32,623 nucleotides of DNA from Candidatus Rokubacteria bacterium 13_1_40CM_69_27 (GTDB lineage: Bacteria; Methylomirabilota; Methylomirabilia; Rokubacteriales; CSP1-6): positions 1 through 32,623 of the forward strand of contig MNEF01000060.1 of assembly GCA_001917535.1 (NCBI GenBank), in the 5' to 3' direction. The notes below the pieces were generated by a model, which saw nothing but the letters and a program-made list of their open reading frames with translations, did not search any database and was not told the origin of the DNA. Within the stretch, counting starts at the first letter, position 1; the number at the start of each line of letters is the position of its first letter. Shown here in pieces: positions 1 to 8,508 of this stretch. The position numbers were made by a program, and so were the translations under genes.

Positions 1-550
1 GCGGCACGGCTACGACGCGCTCCAGCTCGGTTTCGAGGCGAAGAAGAAGAACGTGACGAAGCCCGCGGCCGGCGCCTTCCGGAAGGCCGGGGTGGAGCCG
101 ATGCGCGTCGTCCGGGAGATCCGGCTCGAGAAGAGCGAGATGCTGCAGGGCTACCAGGTGGGGCAGACCATGACGGCCGCGCTCTTCAAGCCCGGCGAGC
201 TGGTGGACGTCATGGGCGTCAGCAAGGGCAAGGGCTTCCAGGGCGGCGTCAAGCGCCATGGCTGGTACGGCGGCGATGCCACCCACGGCTCGATGTTCCA
301 CCGGGCGCCCGGCTCGATCGGCGCCTCGTCCGATCCGTCGCGCGTGTGGCCGGGCCACCACCTGCCGGGCCGCATGGGCGGCCAGCACCGGACCGTGCTG
401 AACCTGAGCGTCGCTCACGTGATGCCCGAGCAAAATCTCGTGCTCCTCCGCGGCGCCGTTCCCGGCGCCAGCGGCGGCCTCGTCCTGATCCGCAAGAGCG
501 TGAAGACGACCAAGGCCCAGCAGCACAAGGCCGCCACGGAAAAGAAGTGA
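1..550 (+). CDS. rplC: 50S ribosomal protein L3 (5'-truncated)
   Basis: L3 binds 23S rRNA early in large-subunit assembly. The reading frame is open from base 2, and the residues before the first possible GTG at 53 (RHGYDALQLGFEAKKK) already match L3, so the true start lies upstream of the window and GTG 53 is not the start. The body shows typical L3 sequence: VDVMGVSKGKGFQGGVKRH, then the HGSMFHRAPGSIGASS stretch and the PGRMGG loop. The TGA stop shares its A with the ATG of rplD, which suggests coupled translation. The C-terminus ends in a short Lys/Ala-rich tail. Family assignment is secure; only the N-terminal part, roughly 30 to 50 residues, is missing. Confidence 0.97.
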   Translation, partial: RHGYDALQLGFEAKKKNVTKPAAGAFRKAGVEPMRVVREIRLEKSEMLQGYQVGQTMTAALFKPGELVDVMGVSKGKGFQGGVKRHGWYGGDATHGSMFHRAPGSIGASSDPSRVWPGHHLPGRMGGQHRTVLNLSVAHVMPEQNLVLLRGAVPGASGGLVLIRKSVKTTKAQQHKAATEKK

Positions 551-1281
551 TGCCGACCGTTCAGATCCTGGGAGCCGAGGGGCAGAAGACGGGCACGCTG
601 GAGCTCAAGCCCGACGTCTTCGGCGTCGAGATCCGGGTGCCGCTGCTGCATCAGGCCGTCACCCGCGAGCTGGCCGACCGTCGCGCCGGCACCCACGACA
701 CCAAGGGCCGCAGCGAGGTGTCGGGGGGCGGCAGAAAGCCCTGGCGGCAGAAGGGAACCGGGCGCGCCCGGCAGGGCTCGATCCGGGCACCCCAGTGGAA
801 GGGCGGCGGCAAGCCGTTCGGGCCCACCCCGCGCAGCTACGCGCAGGACATGCCGCGCGAGATGCGGCGCCAGGCCCTCCGCGCCGCGGTGGCCGCGAAG
901 ATCGCCGCCGGGGAGCTGAAGGTCGTCGAGGCCCTGGAGGTGACGGACGGCAAGACCAAGTCCCTCGTCACCCGGCTGGCCGCGCTCGGCCTGGCGGGGG
1001 CTCCGACGCTGCTGGTGGTGACGAGCCTCGGCGAGGTGCGGGGGCGGGCCGCGCGCAACGTGCCGTGGCTCACCGTGGAGACGCCGTCGCACGTGTCGGT
1101 GTACCAGCTGCTGAGGGCGCGTCAGGCGGTGTTCGAGCGTGGCGCGCTGCTAGCGCTCGAGGAGGCGCTTTCCTCGGAGGGGGGCTCCGCCCCGGCCCCC
1201 TCCGAGCCTCCCCAGAGGGATCGCGCGGGCAAAGCCCGCGCTCGAAAGGCGGCGGCGGACCAGGGGACGGTGGCGCCATGA
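550..1281 (+). CDS. rplD: 50S ribosomal protein L4 with a repeat-derived C-terminal tail
   Basis: L4 is a large-subunit protein lining the exit tunnel. ATG 550 is chosen because it overlaps the rplC stop and begins MPTVQILG; the same frame is open further upstream but that part only shadows rplC. Residues about 45-100 hold the L4 tunnel-loop signature (GGGRKPWRQKGTGRARQGS, then a Gly-rich GGGKPFGP run). The protein is 243 aa, while L4 is usually near 205. The family core ends around residue 207 (VFERGALLALEEAL). Residues 208-243 are low-complexity and are mostly encoded by dispersed repeat copy A (1173-1246). The stop overlaps the rplW start by 4 nt (ATGA). Identity is certain; the origin of the tail is inferred from the shared DNA sequence. 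Confidence 0.96.
   Translation: MPTVQILGAEGQKTGTLELKPDVFGVEIRVPLLHQAVTRELADRRAGTHDTKGRSEVSGGGRKPWRQKGTGRARQGSIRAPQWKGGGKPFGPTPRSYAQDMPREMRRQALRAAVAAKIAAGELKVVEALEVTDGKTKSLVTRLAALGLAGAPTLLVVTSLGEVRGRAARNVPWLTVETPSHVSVYQLLRARQAVFERGALLALEEALSSEGGSAPAPSEPPQRDRAGKARARKAAADQGTVAP
1173..1246 (+). repeat. Dispersed palindromic element, copy A (inside rplD)
   Basis: Hairpin 1 has arms CTCGGAGGGGG (1173-1183) and CCCCCTCCGAG (1196-1206). A degenerate middle hairpin follows (CCTCCCCAGAGGG). Hairpin 3 is GCGCGGGC-AAA-GCCCGCGC (1223-1241), then TCGAAAG. This copy lies in frame within the 3' end of rplD and encodes about residues 208-233 of L4. Its 3' end is about 30 nt before the rplW start. Five similar copies occur elsewhere in the window, all in the same orientation. 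Confidence 0.85.
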
Positions 1282-1571
1282 GCCGCGAACCCCGCGAGAT
1301 CATCCTCCGGCCGATCATGACCGAGAAGAGCATGCGGCAGAAGGAAGAGCAGAACGTGGTGACCTTCAAGGTGCGGCCGGACGCCAACAAGGTCGAGATC
1401 CGCTCGGCGGTGGAGGCGGTCTTCAACGTGAAGGTGGCCTCGGTCCGCACCGCGTCCTACGAGGGCAAGCTCAAGCGGATGGGACGCCATCAGGGCCATC
1501 GTCCCGACTGGAAGAAGGCGGTCGTGAAGCTGCAGGCCGGTCACAAGATCGAACTGGTGGAGGGGGCCTGA
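1278..1571 (+). CDS. rplW: 50S ribosomal protein L23
   Basis: L23 sits at the exit-tunnel rim and is the docking site for trigger factor and SRP. ATG 1278 overlaps the rplD stop (ATGA) and gives MSREPREIILRPIMTEKS, the standard L23 N-terminus (IIxRPxxTEKS). The rest is typical: VTFKVRPDANKVEIRSAVE, then an internal basic loop ending in DWKKAVVKL. At 97 aa it has normal length. The frame is open well upstream, but that part is only a shadow of rplD. Three bases separate it from rplB. Confidence 0.97.
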   Translation: MSREPREIILRPIMTEKSMRQKEEQNVVTFKVRPDANKVEIRSAVEAVFNVKVASVRTASYEGKLKRMGRHQGHRPDWKKAVVKLQAGHKIELVEGA

Positions 1572-1574
1572 GGC

Positions 1575-2399
1575 ATGGGCATCCGCACGCTGAAACCCAC
1601 GTCCCCGGCCCGGCGCTACCTCACGTACGTCACGAGGGACGAGGTCACCAAGCGCGAGCCGGAGAAGAGCCTGCTCGTCCCCAAGACGCGTACGAGCGGC
1701 CGGAACTCCGCCGGTCGCATCACGGTGCGCCATCGCGGGGGCGGCGCCAAGCGCATGATCCGGCAGGTCGACTTCCGCCGGGACAAGTTCGGGATCCCCG
1801 CCCGGGTGGCCGCCATCGAATACGATCCGAACCGCTCCGGACACCTGGCCCTGCTGCATTACCGGGACGGCGAGAAGCGTTACATCGTCGCGCCCCTCGG
1901 GCTGAAGGTCGGCGACGTGTTGATGTCGGGGCCGCAGGCCGACATCCTGCCGGGCAACGCGCTGCCGCTCCGGAACATCCCCGTCGGCACGCTCGTGCAC
2001 AACGTGGAGCTGCAGGCCGGCCGCGGCGGCCAGCTCTGCCGCAGCGCCGGCGCCCAGGCCCAGCTGCTCGCCAAGGAAGGCGAGCGGGCGACGCTCAAAC
2101 TGCCGTCGGGCGAGGTCCGCATGGTCGCGCTCATCTGCATGGCCACCGTGGGGCAGGTCGGCAACCTCGACCACGAGAACGTGTCGGTCGGCAAGGCCGG
2201 CCGCAAGCGGTGGCTGGGGTTCCGCCCGACCGTGCGGGGCACCGCGATGAACCCGGTCGACCACCCGATGGGGGGCGGCGAGGGCAAGGGCAAGGGCAAC
2301 CACCCGATGACGCCGTGGGGCAAGCCCACCAAGGGCTACAAGACGCGGCGGGGCCGCCGGCCGTCCGACCGCAACATCGTGACGCGCAGGTCAAAGTAG
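1575..2399 (+). CDS. rplB: 50S ribosomal protein L2
   Basis: L2 is a core large-subunit protein needed for subunit joining and peptidyl transferase assembly. It starts [15 protein letters not shown], the normal L2 start. The RNA-binding region contains [19 protein letters not shown] at about residues 43-61. The conserved C-terminal loop [15 protein letters not shown] is followed by [13 protein letters not shown], and the protein ends RNIVTRRSK. At 274 aa it is full length with no extension. It is 3 nt after rplW and 9 nt before rpsS. Confidence 0.98.
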   Translation: MGIRTLKPTSPARRYLTYVTRDEVTKREPEKSLLVPKTRTSGRNSAGRITVRHRGGGAKRMIRQVDFRRDKFGIPARVAAIEYDPNRSGHLALLHYRDGEKRYIVAPLGLKVGDVLMSGPQADILPGNALPLRNIPVGTLVHNVELQAGRGGQLCRSAGAQAQLLAKEGERATLKLPSGEVRMVALICMATVGQVGNLDHENVSVGKAGRKRWLGFRPTVRGTAMNPVDHPMGGGEGKGKGNHPMTPWGKPTKGYKTRRGRRPSDRNIVTRRSK

Positions 2400-2408
2400 G
2401 AGCCCGCG

Positions 2409-2702
2409 ATGGGACGCTCGATCAAGAAGGGACCTTACGTCGACGAGACGCTGCTGGAGCGCGTCGAGGAGTTGAACCGGAGCCGGCAGAAGAAGGTGCT
2501 CAAGACGTGGTCGCGGCGCTCGACCATCCTGCCCGAGTTCGTCGGGCACACGCTGGCCGTCCACAACGGCAAGAAGTTCATTCCCGTGTACGTCACCGAG
2601 AACATGGTCGGTCACCGGCTCGGCGAGTTCGCCCTGACCCGGACGTTCAGGGCCCACGGCTCCGCCGAGAAGGCCACCACCACGCCGACGGGAAAGGCCT
2701 AG
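2409..2702 (+). CDS. rpsS: 30S ribosomal protein S19
   Basis: S19 binds 16S rRNA in the small-subunit head with S13. The sequence [19 protein letters not shown] followed by [23 protein letters not shown] is diagnostic, as is the later [17 protein letters not shown]. Its 97 aa is slightly longer than many S19 proteins because of a short C-terminal addition after the RTFRAHG motif. It lies between rplB and rplV, with 9 and 4 nt gaps. Confidence 0.98.
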   Translation: MGRSIKKGPYVDETLLERVEELNRSRQKKVLKTWSRRSTILPEFVGHTLAVHNGKKFIPVYVTENMVGHRLGEFALTRTFRAHGSAEKATTTPTGKA

Positions 2703-2706
2703 GGCC

Positions 2707-3249
2707 GTGCGGACCATCGCCCGCGCCCGGTTCGTGCGCGTGTCGCCCCGCAAGGCCCGGCTGGTGCTCGATCAGATCCGCGGCAAGTCGGTGGGCGAGG
2801 CGCTGGCCACCCTCCAGTTCACGCCGCGCGTCGCCGCCCGTCTGGTGGAGAAGGTGCTCCGGTCCGCGGTCGCCAACGCGGAACACAACCATCAGGTCCG
2901 CGACCTCGACGCGCTGCGGGTCATCCAGGCGACGGCCGACGGCGGCCCATCGATGAAGCGCGTGCAGCCGCGCGCCATGGGGCGGGCCTTCTTCATCCGC
3001 CACCTGACCAGTCATCTCACGATCGGGGTGAGCGACGAGACCAACGGCGCCGCGCTGGCGCCGGCCCCGCCCGCTCCGCGCGAGGGGTCGCGCCCGGCGC
3101 CCCCGGCCCCCCGGGGGACGCCGCGGCCGTCGGCGCCCGCCGAGCCGCCGAAGGCCGCGCCCGCCAAGACGGCCAAGGGCGCCCGCAAGACGACGCCGCG
3201 CAGGCGGGCCACGACCCCCAAGGGCAAGCGGCCGAAGGAGAAGAAATAG
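2707..3249 (+). CDS. rplV: 50S ribosomal protein L22 with long C-terminal tail
   Basis: L22 reaches into the exit tunnel with its beta-hairpin and helps form the rim. GTG 2707 gives M(V)RTIARARFVRVSPRKARLV, the normal L22 N-terminus, and is only 4 nt after rpsS. The family core, including the hairpin ending MKRVQPRAMGRAFFIRH, finishes near residue 110. The remaining roughly 70 residues are Ala/Pro/Lys/Arg-rich and end PKGKRPKEKK, giving 180 aa against a usual length near 110. The tail shows no sign of the dispersed element. It is probably disordered and basic, and could contact rRNA or the nascent-chain exit; that is inference. Confidence 0.96.
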   Translation: MRTIARARFVRVSPRKARLVLDQIRGKSVGEALATLQFTPRVAARLVEKVLRSAVANAEHNHQVRDLDALRVIQATADGGPSMKRVQPRAMGRAFFIRHLTSHLTIGVSDETNGAALAPAPPAPREGSRPAPPAPRGTPRPSAPAEPPKAAPAKTAKGARKTTPRRRATTPKGKRPKEKK

Positions 3250-3252
3250 GCG

Positions 3253-3897
3253 ATGGGCCAGAAGACGCATCCGATCGGCTTCCGCCTGGGCTCCACCCGC
3301 ACGTGGTCGTCGCGGTGGTTCGCCACCAAGGACTACGCGAACCTGCTGCACGAGGACGTGAAGATTCGTCGCTACATCAAGGACCAGCTCTACCACGCGG
3401 GGATCTCGCGCATCGACATCGAGCGCTCGGCCAACCGCGCGCGCATCACGGTGGCCACGGCGCGCCCCGGCATCATCATCGGCCGCAAGGGCTCCGAGGT
3501 CGAGCGGCTCAAGAACGAGCTGCAGGCGCGGACGGGCAAGGAGATCTACCTCAACATCGAGGAGGTCATCCACCCCGAGCTGGACGCGCAGCTCGTCGCC
3601 GAGAACGTGGCGCTGCAGCTACAGAAGCGGGTGGCCTTCCGGCGGGCGATGAAGAAAGCGGTCACCTCCGCGCTGCGGCTGGGCGCGGACGGGATCCGTA
3701 TCGCCTGCGCGGGGCGGCTGGGCGGCGGCGAGATCGCCCGCCGCGAGTGGTACCGCGACGGCCGCGTGCCACTGCACACCATCCGGGCGGACATCGACTA
3801 CGGCATGGCCACCGCCCACACCACCTACGGCACCATCGGCGTGAAGGTCTGGGTCTTCAAGGGCGAGGTATTGGCCAAGGCCCCCGCCGAGGCCTGA
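3253..3897 (+). CDS. rpsC: 30S ribosomal protein S3
   Basis: S3 forms part of the mRNA entry channel. It begins [13 protein letters not shown], the diagnostic N-terminus. The KH domain is visible as [20 protein letters not shown] at about residues 63-82. The C-terminal S3 domain has [20 protein letters not shown], then the [20 protein letters not shown] segment. At 214 aa it is normal length. It starts 3 nt after rplV and ends 10 nt before rplP. Confidence 0.98.
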   Translation: MGQKTHPIGFRLGSTRTWSSRWFATKDYANLLHEDVKIRRYIKDQLYHAGISRIDIERSANRARITVATARPGIIIGRKGSEVERLKNELQARTGKEIYLNIEEVIHPELDAQLVAENVALQLQKRVAFRRAMKKAVTSALRLGADGIRIACAGRLGGGEIARREWYRDGRVPLHTIRADIDYGMATAHTTYGTIGVKVWVFKGEVLAKAPAEA

Positions 3898-3907
3898 GGA
3901 CACCGCC

Positions 3908-4324
3908 GTGTTGATGCCCAAGCGCGTGAAGTACCGCAAGACCCAGCGCGGCCGCATGAAGGGCAAGGCGCTGCGGGGCGCCACCCTGGCCTTCGGGGAG
4001 TACGGGCTGAAGGCGCTCGAGCCGGGCTGGGTGACCAGCCGCCAGATCGAGGCGGCGCGGGTCGCGCTGACGCGGAGCCTCAAGCGCGGCGGCAAGATCT
4101 GGATCCGGGTCTTCCCCGACAAACCGGTGACCAAGAAGCCGGCGGAGACCCGGATGGGCAAGGGCAAGGGCAACCCGGAGGAGTGGGTGGCCGTGGTCAA
4201 GCCCGGCCGCATCCTCTACGAAATGGAAGGCGTCAAGGAGCCGGATGCCCGCGAGGCCTTCCGGACGGCCGGTCAGAAGATCGGCATCGCGACGAAGTTC
4301 GTCATGCGGGCGCGGGCGCTCTGA
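3908..4324 (+). CDS. rplP: 50S ribosomal protein L16
   Basis: L16 helps organise the A-site region of the large subunit. Three starts are possible in frame: GTG 3908, TTG 3911 and ATG 3914. GTG 3908 gives [19 protein letters not shown], matching the usual MLxPKRxKYRK beginning, so I use it, though ATG 3914 cannot be excluded. Later motifs include [40 protein letters not shown] and [12 protein letters not shown]. At 138 aa it is normal length. Confidence 0.97.
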   Translation: MLMPKRVKYRKTQRGRMKGKALRGATLAFGEYGLKALEPGWVTSRQIEAARVALTRSLKRGGKIWIRVFPDKPVTKKPAETRMGKGKGNPEEWVAVVKPGRILYEMEGVKEPDAREAFRTAGQKIGIATKFVMRARAL

Positions 4325-4338
4325 GCGGCGAGGCGACG

Positions 4339-4533
4339 ATGAAGGTGGCCAAGTGGCGCGACCTCAGCGACGACGAGATCCGGCAGCGGGTGCGCGAGCT
4401 GACCGAGGAGGTCTTCAATCTGCGGTTCCAGCTGTCGATGGGCGTCGCCAAGAACCCGTCCCGTGTCGGGCAGGCCCGGCGGGACCTGGCCCGGGCCAAG
4501 ACCGTCCTGCGTGAGCGGGCGCAGCGAGTCTAG
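4339..4533 (+). CDS. rpmC: 50S ribosomal protein L29
   Basis: L29 is a small two-helix protein next to L23 at the tunnel exit. ATG 4339 gives a 64-aa product starting MKVAKWRDLSDDEIRQRV. It continues with the L29 pattern ELTEEVFNLRFQLSMGVAKN and a second helix ending RAKTVLRERAQ. Its frame is open further upstream over the end of rplP, but that part does not resemble L29. It sits 14 nt after rplP and 10 nt before rpsQ. Confidence 0.96.
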   Translation: MKVAKWRDLSDDEIRQRVRELTEEVFNLRFQLSMGVAKNPSRVGQARRDLARAKTVLRERAQRV

Positions 4534-4543
4534 GGAGAGATCG

Positions 4544-4792
4544 GTGGGCGAGCGGAAGACCCGAGAGGGCGTGGTGGTGGGCGACAAGATGCAGAAGACG
4601 AGGGTGGTGAGGATCGAGCGGGTCTATCGCCATCCGCGTTACCAGCGGGTCGTCCGGTCGTCCAAGAAGCTGAAGGCGCACGACGAGAACAACGAGAGCC
4701 GGATCGGCGACCGCGTGATCATCGAGGAGACCCGGCCGCTGTCGAAGGAGAAGCGCTGGCGGATCCGGCAGATCGTGAGCCGCCTGTCGTAA
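4544..4792 (+). CDS. rpsQ: 30S ribosomal protein S17
   Basis: S17 is an OB-fold primary 16S rRNA-binding protein. GTG 4544 is chosen because GGGAGAGA precedes it, and it gives an 82-aa protein starting MGERKTREGVVVGDKMQKT. The S17 signature continues with KKLKAHDENNESRIGDRVII and then RPLSKEKRWRI. Upstream in-frame codons overlap rpmC and are not S17-like. It is 3 nt before rplN. Confidence 0.96.
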   Translation: MGERKTREGVVVGDKMQKTRVVRIERVYRHPRYQRVVRSSKKLKAHDENNESRIGDRVIIEETRPLSKEKRWRIRQIVSRLS

Positions 4793-4795
4793 CCG

Positions 4796-5164
4796 ATGAT
4801 CCAGACACGCTCGATGCTCGAAGTCGCCGACAACTCGGGAGCCAAGAAGGTGCAGTGCATCCGCGTGATGGGCGGGTCCAACAAGCGGTACGCGTCGCTG
4901 GGCGACACCGTGATCGTGGCCGTCAAGGAGGCGACGCCCGACGGCGCGGTGAAGAAGGGGGAGGTGGCTCGGGCCGTGGTGGTGCGGACCGTGAAGGAAG
5001 TGCGCCGGAAAGACGGCTCCTACATCCGCTTCGACCGGAACGCGGTCGTGCTCATCAAGCCCGACGAGAACCCGGTGGGCACCCGCATCTTCGGCCCCGT
5101 CGCCCGCGAGCTTCGCGAGCGGCAATTCACCAAGATCATTTCGCTGGCGCCCGAGGTGATCTGA
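4796..5164 (+). CDS. rplN: 50S ribosomal protein L14
   Basis: L14 contacts the small subunit and is a docking site for subunit-joining factors. The sequence is highly typical: [20 protein letters not shown], then [32 protein letters not shown] and the C-terminal [20 protein letters not shown]. At 122 aa it is exactly family length. Its TGA overlaps the rplX ATG by one base. Confidence 0.98.
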   Translation: MIQTRSMLEVADNSGAKKVQCIRVMGGSNKRYASLGDTVIVAVKEATPDGAVKKGEVARAVVVRTVKEVRRKDGSYIRFDRNAVVLIKPDENPVGTRIFGPVARELRERQFTKIISLAPEVI

Positions 5165-5490
5165 TGGCTGGCGCCCACATCCGTCGGGGGGATACGGTCG
5201 CGATCATCGCCGGCCGGGAGCGCGGCAAGCGCGGCAAGGTGCTGCGCGTGCTGCCCGAGAAGAGCCGGGTCCTGGTCGAAAAGGTCAACATGGTCAAACG
5301 GCACCAGCGCCCCACCCAGAGGCTGCGCCAGGGCGGCATCATCGAGCGGGAGGGCCCGCTGGCGCTGGCCAACGTGTTGCTGGTGTGCGGGCGGTGTGAT
5401 CGGCCGGTGCGCACCGGCATCAACGTGCTCGCCGACGGGCGCAAGATCCGCGTGTGCAAGCGCTGCGGCGAGCCGATGGACAAGGGGTAA
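5164..5490 (+). CDS. rplX: 50S ribosomal protein L24, four-cysteine form
   Basis: L24 starts large-subunit assembly at the 5' end of 23S rRNA. ATG 5164 overlaps the rplN stop and gives a 108-aa protein with the KOW motif near the N-terminus ([20 protein letters not shown]) and the [13 protein letters not shown] segment. Residues C75, C78, C98 and C101 form two CxxC knuckles (CGRCDRP, CKRCGEP), consistent with a zinc-binding L24. The frame upstream of 5164 is a shadow of rplN. It ends 4 nt before rplE. Confidence 0.97.
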   Translation: MAGAHIRRGDTVAIIAGRERGKRGKVLRVLPEKSRVLVEKVNMVKRHQRPTQRLRQGGIIEREGPLALANVLLVCGRCDRPVRTGINVLADGRKIRVCKRCGEPMDKG

Positions 5491-5494
5491 GGCG

Positions 5495-6166
5495 ATGGCG
5501 GACAAGGCAACCGCCCCAGCCCAGAAGGCGCCGCGGGGCCCGGCGACCAAGGCCCAGCCCCGGAAGGGCGAGGCCGCGCCCGCGCCGACGCCGGCCAAGA
5601 CGCGGCCCAAGGGGACGGGGCAGGTCCCGCCGCGGCTGCGGGACCGGTTCCGCGCGACCGTGGTCCCGACCCTCATGAAGGAGCGGGGCTACACCAACCC
5701 CTTCCAGGTCCCGCGGGTGGAGAAGATCGTCATCAACATGGGCGTCGGCGAGGGCCGGGAAAACGCCAAGATCCTCGACTTCGCCACCGCCGATCTGCAG
5801 GCGATCACCGGGCAGAGGCCGATCGTGACGCGGGCCAAGAAGTCGATCGCCAACTTCAAGCTCCGCGAGGGCGTGCCCATCGGCGCCAAGGTGACCCTCC
5901 ACGGCGCGCGGATGTACGAGTTCCTGGACCGGCTGATCAACGCCGCGCTGCCGCGGGTGCGGGACTTCAAGGGCGTGCCGGCCAAGGGCTTCGACGGGCG
6001 CGGCAACTACGCCCTGGGCCTCCGCGAGCAGCTCATCTTCCCCGAGATCGTCTACGACAAGGTCGACAAGGTCCGCGGCATGGACATCAACATCGTCACG
6101 ACGGCCAGAACGGACGAGGAGGCCAAGGCGCTCCTCACGCATCTCGGCATGCCGTTCAGGGAGTAG
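5495..6166 (+). CDS. rplE: 50S ribosomal protein L5 with N-terminal extension
   Basis: L5 forms the 5S RNP with L18 and 5S rRNA. ATG 5495, 4 nt after rplX, gives 223 aa against about 180 for the family. The L5 core starts near residue 46 ([20 protein letters not shown]) and continues with [19 protein letters not shown], then [19 protein letters not shown], and a C-terminus ending [11 protein letters not shown]. Residues 1-45 are Ala/Pro/Lys/Gly-rich with no recognisable domain. No ATG, GTG or TTG near the core boundary offers a better start, so the extension is probably translated, but this needs proteomic support. Confidence 0.95.
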   Translation: MADKATAPAQKAPRGPATKAQPRKGEAAPAPTPAKTRPKGTGQVPPRLRDRFRATVVPTLMKERGYTNPFQVPRVEKIVINMGVGEGRENAKILDFATADLQAITGQRPIVTRAKKSIANFKLREGVPIGAKVTLHGARMYEFLDRLINAALPRVRDFKGVPAKGFDGRGNYALGLREQLIFPEIVYDKVDKVRGMDINIVTTARTDEEAKALLTHLGMPFRE

Positions 6167-6173
6167 CCCAGCC

Positions 6174-6359
6174 ATGGCGAAGACCGCGCTCATCATGAAG
6201 TCCCAGCGCCCCCCGAAGTTCCGCACGCGCACCTATTACCGCTGCAAGCTCTGCGGCCGCCCCCGCGGATATCTCAGAAAGTTCGAGATGTGCCGCCTGT
6301 GCTTCCGCGAGCTGGCGCTCAAGGGCGAGGTCCCGGGCATCGTGAAGGCGAGCTGGTGA
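6174..6359 (+). CDS. rpsN: 30S ribosomal protein S14, zinc-binding (type Z)
   Basis: S14 is a head protein of the small subunit. The product is 61 aa, the short zinc-binding form. C24, C27, C40 and C43 make the zinc knuckle ([20 protein letters not shown], then RLCFREL). It ends [11 protein letters not shown], the standard S14 C-terminus. It lies between rplE and rpsH with 7-nt gaps on both sides. Confidence 0.98.
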   Translation: MAKTALIMKSQRPPKFRTRTYYRCKLCGRPRGYLRKFEMCRLCFRELALKGEVPGIVKASW

Positions 6360-6366
6360 GCGGGCG

Positions 6367-6762
6367 ATGAGAAGCGACCCGATCGCCGACATGCTCACGC
6401 GCATCCGGAACGCCAGCCGGGCCGAGCACGAGAAAGTGGACATCCCGGCCTCCCGGCTGAAGGTGCGTGTCGCCGACATCCTCAAGAACGAGGGCTTCAT
6501 CAGGAACTACCGCGTGCTCGAGGACCCCACGCAGAGCACGCTCCGCGTGTACCTCAAGTACGGCTCCAACAACGAGCAGATGATCGCGGGGCTCGTGCGG
6601 GTGTCCACCCCCGGCCGGCGGATCTACGTGACCCACGACAAGATCCCCACGATCCTGGCCGGCATGGGCGTGACCATCGTGTCGACGTCCCGGGGCCTGC
6701 TGACCGACCGGGAGGCGCGCAAGCAGAAGGTGGGCGGCGAAGTGCTCGCCTACGTGTGGTAG
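6367..6762 (+). CDS. rpsH: 30S ribosomal protein S8
   Basis: S8 binds the central domain of 16S rRNA; in E. coli it is also the autogenous repressor of the spc operon. The sequence starts [20 protein letters not shown] and contains [28 protein letters not shown] and the diagnostic C-terminal segment [20 protein letters not shown], ending VLAYVW. At 131 aa it is normal length. I did not identify an S8-binding leader here, so regulation is unknown. Confidence 0.98.
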   Translation: MRSDPIADMLTRIRNASRAEHEKVDIPASRLKVRVADILKNEGFIRNYRVLEDPTQSTLRVYLKYGSNNEQMIAGLVRVSTPGRRIYVTHDKIPTILAGMGVTIVSTSRGLLTDREARKQKVGGEVLAYVW

Positions 6763-6772
6763 GGGACGAGCC

Positions 6773-7321
6773 ATGTCACGGATCGGCAAGAAACCCGTCG
6801 TCATCCCCCCGGGCGTGAAGGTGCACGTCGAGGGGAACCTCGTCAGGGTCGAGGGGCCCAAGGGCAAGCTGGCCCAGCCGATGCCCCCGGGGCTCCGGGC
6901 GGCGGTGGCCGACGGCCACCTGATGATCACGCGCGAGGGCGACGATCGGAAGGTCCGGGCCCTGCACGGGCTGGCCCGGGCGCTGGTCGCCAACATGGTC
7001 GCCGGCGTCAAGGAGGGGTTCCAGAAGAAGCTGGAGATCGTCGGCATCGGCTACCGCGCCCAGCTGCAGGGCCGGAACATGCAGCTGGCGCTCGGCTTCT
7101 CGCACCCGGTGATCTTCCCGCTGCCCGAGGGCATCACGGCCGAGATCGAGAAGCAAACCCAGATCACGCTGCGGGGCGCCGACAAGGCGCTGCTGGGCCA
7201 GACCGCGGCCAAGCTCCGGGCGCTCCGCAGGCCGGACCCCTACAAGGGCAAGGGCATCAAGTACATCGACGAGGTCATCCGGCGCAAGGTGGGCAAGAAG
7301 GCGGGGGCGGGGGCGAAATGA
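6773..7321 (+). CDS. rplF: 50S ribosomal protein L6
   Basis: L6 lies near the sarcin-ricin loop and the factor-binding site. It begins [20 protein letters not shown] and contains [35 protein letters not shown] and the C-terminal [20 protein letters not shown]. At 182 aa it is typical. A Lys/Ala/Gly-rich end (GKKAGAGAK) overlaps the rplR ATG by 4 nt. Confidence 0.98.
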   Translation: MSRIGKKPVVIPPGVKVHVEGNLVRVEGPKGKLAQPMPPGLRAAVADGHLMITREGDDRKVRALHGLARALVANMVAGVKEGFQKKLEIVGIGYRAQLQGRNMQLALGFSHPVIFPLPEGITAEIEKQTQITLRGADKALLGQTAAKLRALRRPDPYKGKGIKYIDEVIRRKVGKKAGAGAK

Positions 7322-7683
7322 TCATCAAGGATCGGCGGGCGTCCCGGGATCTGCGGCACCAGCGGCTGCGGCGCCGCCTCCGCGGCTCGACCGGACGGCC
7401 CCGGCTGGCGGTGTTCCGCAGCCTGAGCCACATCTACGCGCAACTGGTCGACGACGAGTCCGGGCGCACCGTGGTGGCGGCCGACAGTCGTAGCAAGGAG
7501 TTTCTCGCCCGGCACAAGACGGGCGGCAACATCGCGGCGGCCAAGGCGGTGGGCGCACTGCTGGCCGAGCGCGCCAAGGCGCGGGGTATCGAGCGCGTCG
7601 TCTTCGATCGGGGGGGCTACCAGTACCACGGACGCGTGAAGGCCCTGGCCGAGGCGGCGCGGGCCGGCGGGCTGGTGCTTTGA
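7318..7683 (+). CDS. rplR: 50S ribosomal protein L18
   Basis: L18 binds 5S rRNA. ATG 7318 overlaps the rplF stop (ATGA). The protein has the L18 pattern: [20 protein letters not shown] followed by [20 protein letters not shown], and the C-terminal [20 protein letters not shown]. At 121 aa it is family length. After its stop the compact operon opens into a 119-nt gap that holds repeat copy B. Confidence 0.98.
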   Translation: MIIKDRRASRDLRHQRLRRRLRGSTGRPRLAVFRSLSHIYAQLVDDESGRTVVAADSRSKEFLARHKTGGNIAAAKAVGALLAERAKARGIERVVFDRGGYQYHGRVKALAEAARAGGLVL

Positions 7684-7684
7684 A

Positions 7685-7782
7685 TTCGGAGGGGGCGATT
7701 CACAGGCGCGCCCGCAGGGGCGCGACGGCCCCCTCCGAGGCCTCCCCCAGGAGGATTGCGCCGGCGAAGCCGGCGCTCGAAG
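7685..7782 (+). repeat. Dispersed palindromic element, copy B (rplR-rpsE gap)
   Basis: This is the long form. Hairpin 1 arms are TCGGAGGGGGC and GGCCCCCTCCGAG, and between them lies an inner hairpin CGCGCCC-GCAG-GGGCGCG (7707-7724). The middle hairpin is CCTCCCCCAGGAGG (7742-7755), and hairpin 3 is GCGCCGGC-GAA-GCCGGCGC (7758-7776), followed by TCGAAGG. It fills nearly all of the gap before rpsE and ends about 20 nt before the GTG start. Copy F (29116-29218) is the only other long-form copy seen. Confidence 0.85.
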
Positions 7783-7802
7783 GGAAAGGCAGGAGGGACT
7801 GA

Positions 7803-8339
7803 GTGGCGGAAACCAGGATCGATCCGAGCGTGCTCGAGCTCAACGACCGGGTGGTGTCGATCAACCGGGTGGCCAAGGTCGTCAAGGGTGGCCGCCGCTT
7901 CTCGTTCACGGCCCTGGTCGTGGTGGGCGACGGTCGGGGCCATGTCGGCGTGGGCCTCGGCAAGGCCCACGAGGTGCCCGAGGCCATCCGGAAGGCCGTG
8001 GAGCACGCCAAGAAGGAGCTCATTTTCGTGCCGCTCAAGGAGACGACGATCCCCTGCCAGATCACCGGGCACTTCGGCGCGGGCCGGGTGATGCTGAAGC
8101 CGGCCGTCCCCGGCACCGGCGTCATCGCCGGGGGCGCGGTGCGGCCGGTGCTCGAGGCGGCCGGCGTGCAGGACATCCTCACCAAGACGCTGGGCTCCAA
8201 CAACCCTCACAACGTGCTCAAGGCGACCATGGACGCGCTGCGGCGGATCAAGCGCATCCAGGACCTGTACGCCGCCCGTAAGCGCGGCGATGGAGTTGCG
8301 GCGGGGGAGGAGGCGGCGGGTGGCAAGCAAGAAGCTTAA
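7803..8339 (+). CDS. rpsE: 30S ribosomal protein S5
   Basis: S5 lines the mRNA entry channel and affects decoding accuracy. GTG 7803 follows an AGGAGGG Shine-Dalgarno and gives [20 protein letters not shown], continuing with the S5 dsRNA-binding region [20 protein letters not shown]. Later motifs are [20 protein letters not shown] and [19 protein letters not shown]. At 178 aa it carries a short Gly/Ala/Glu tail. Its final 20 nt overlap the rpmD start. It is the first gene after repeat copy B. Confidence 0.97.
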   Translation: MAETRIDPSVLELNDRVVSINRVAKVVKGGRRFSFTALVVVGDGRGHVGVGLGKAHEVPEAIRKAVEHAKKELIFVPLKETTIPCQITGHFGAGRVMLKPAVPGTGVIAGGAVRPVLEAAGVQDILTKTLGSNNPHNVLKATMDALRRIKRIQDLYAARKRGDGVAAGEEAAGGKQEA

Positions 8340-8508
8340 GCTCCAGCTCACGCGCAGCCTCATCGGGCTCTCGCCCAAGCAGGAGGCGACGGTCAGGGCG
8401 CTCGGCCTCCGCCACATCAACCAGGTCGTGGTCCATGAGGACACGGCGACGATCCGGGGGATGATCGCGAAGGTGCCGCACGTGCTGCGAGTGAACCATG
8501 AGGCTTGA
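8320..8508 (+). CDS. rpmD: 50S ribosomal protein L30
   Basis: L30 is a small large-subunit protein. GTG 8320 lies inside the 3' end of rpsE, behind GGGGGAGGAGG, and gives 62 aa beginning [20 protein letters not shown]. The family pattern continues [20 protein letters not shown] and ends [11 protein letters not shown]. An earlier in-frame ATG at 8290 would add basic residues with no family similarity, so the GTG is preferred. It overlaps rplO by 11 nt. Confidence 0.94.
   Translation: MASKKLKLQLTRSLIGLSPKQEATVRALGLRHINQVVVHEDTATIRGMIAKVPHVLRVNHEA

Noticed and set aside
346-549. Upstream extension of the rplD frame to ATG 346
   Set aside because: It overlaps rplC, and the added residues are Arg/Pro-rich shadow sequence; ATG 550 gives the normal L4 start.
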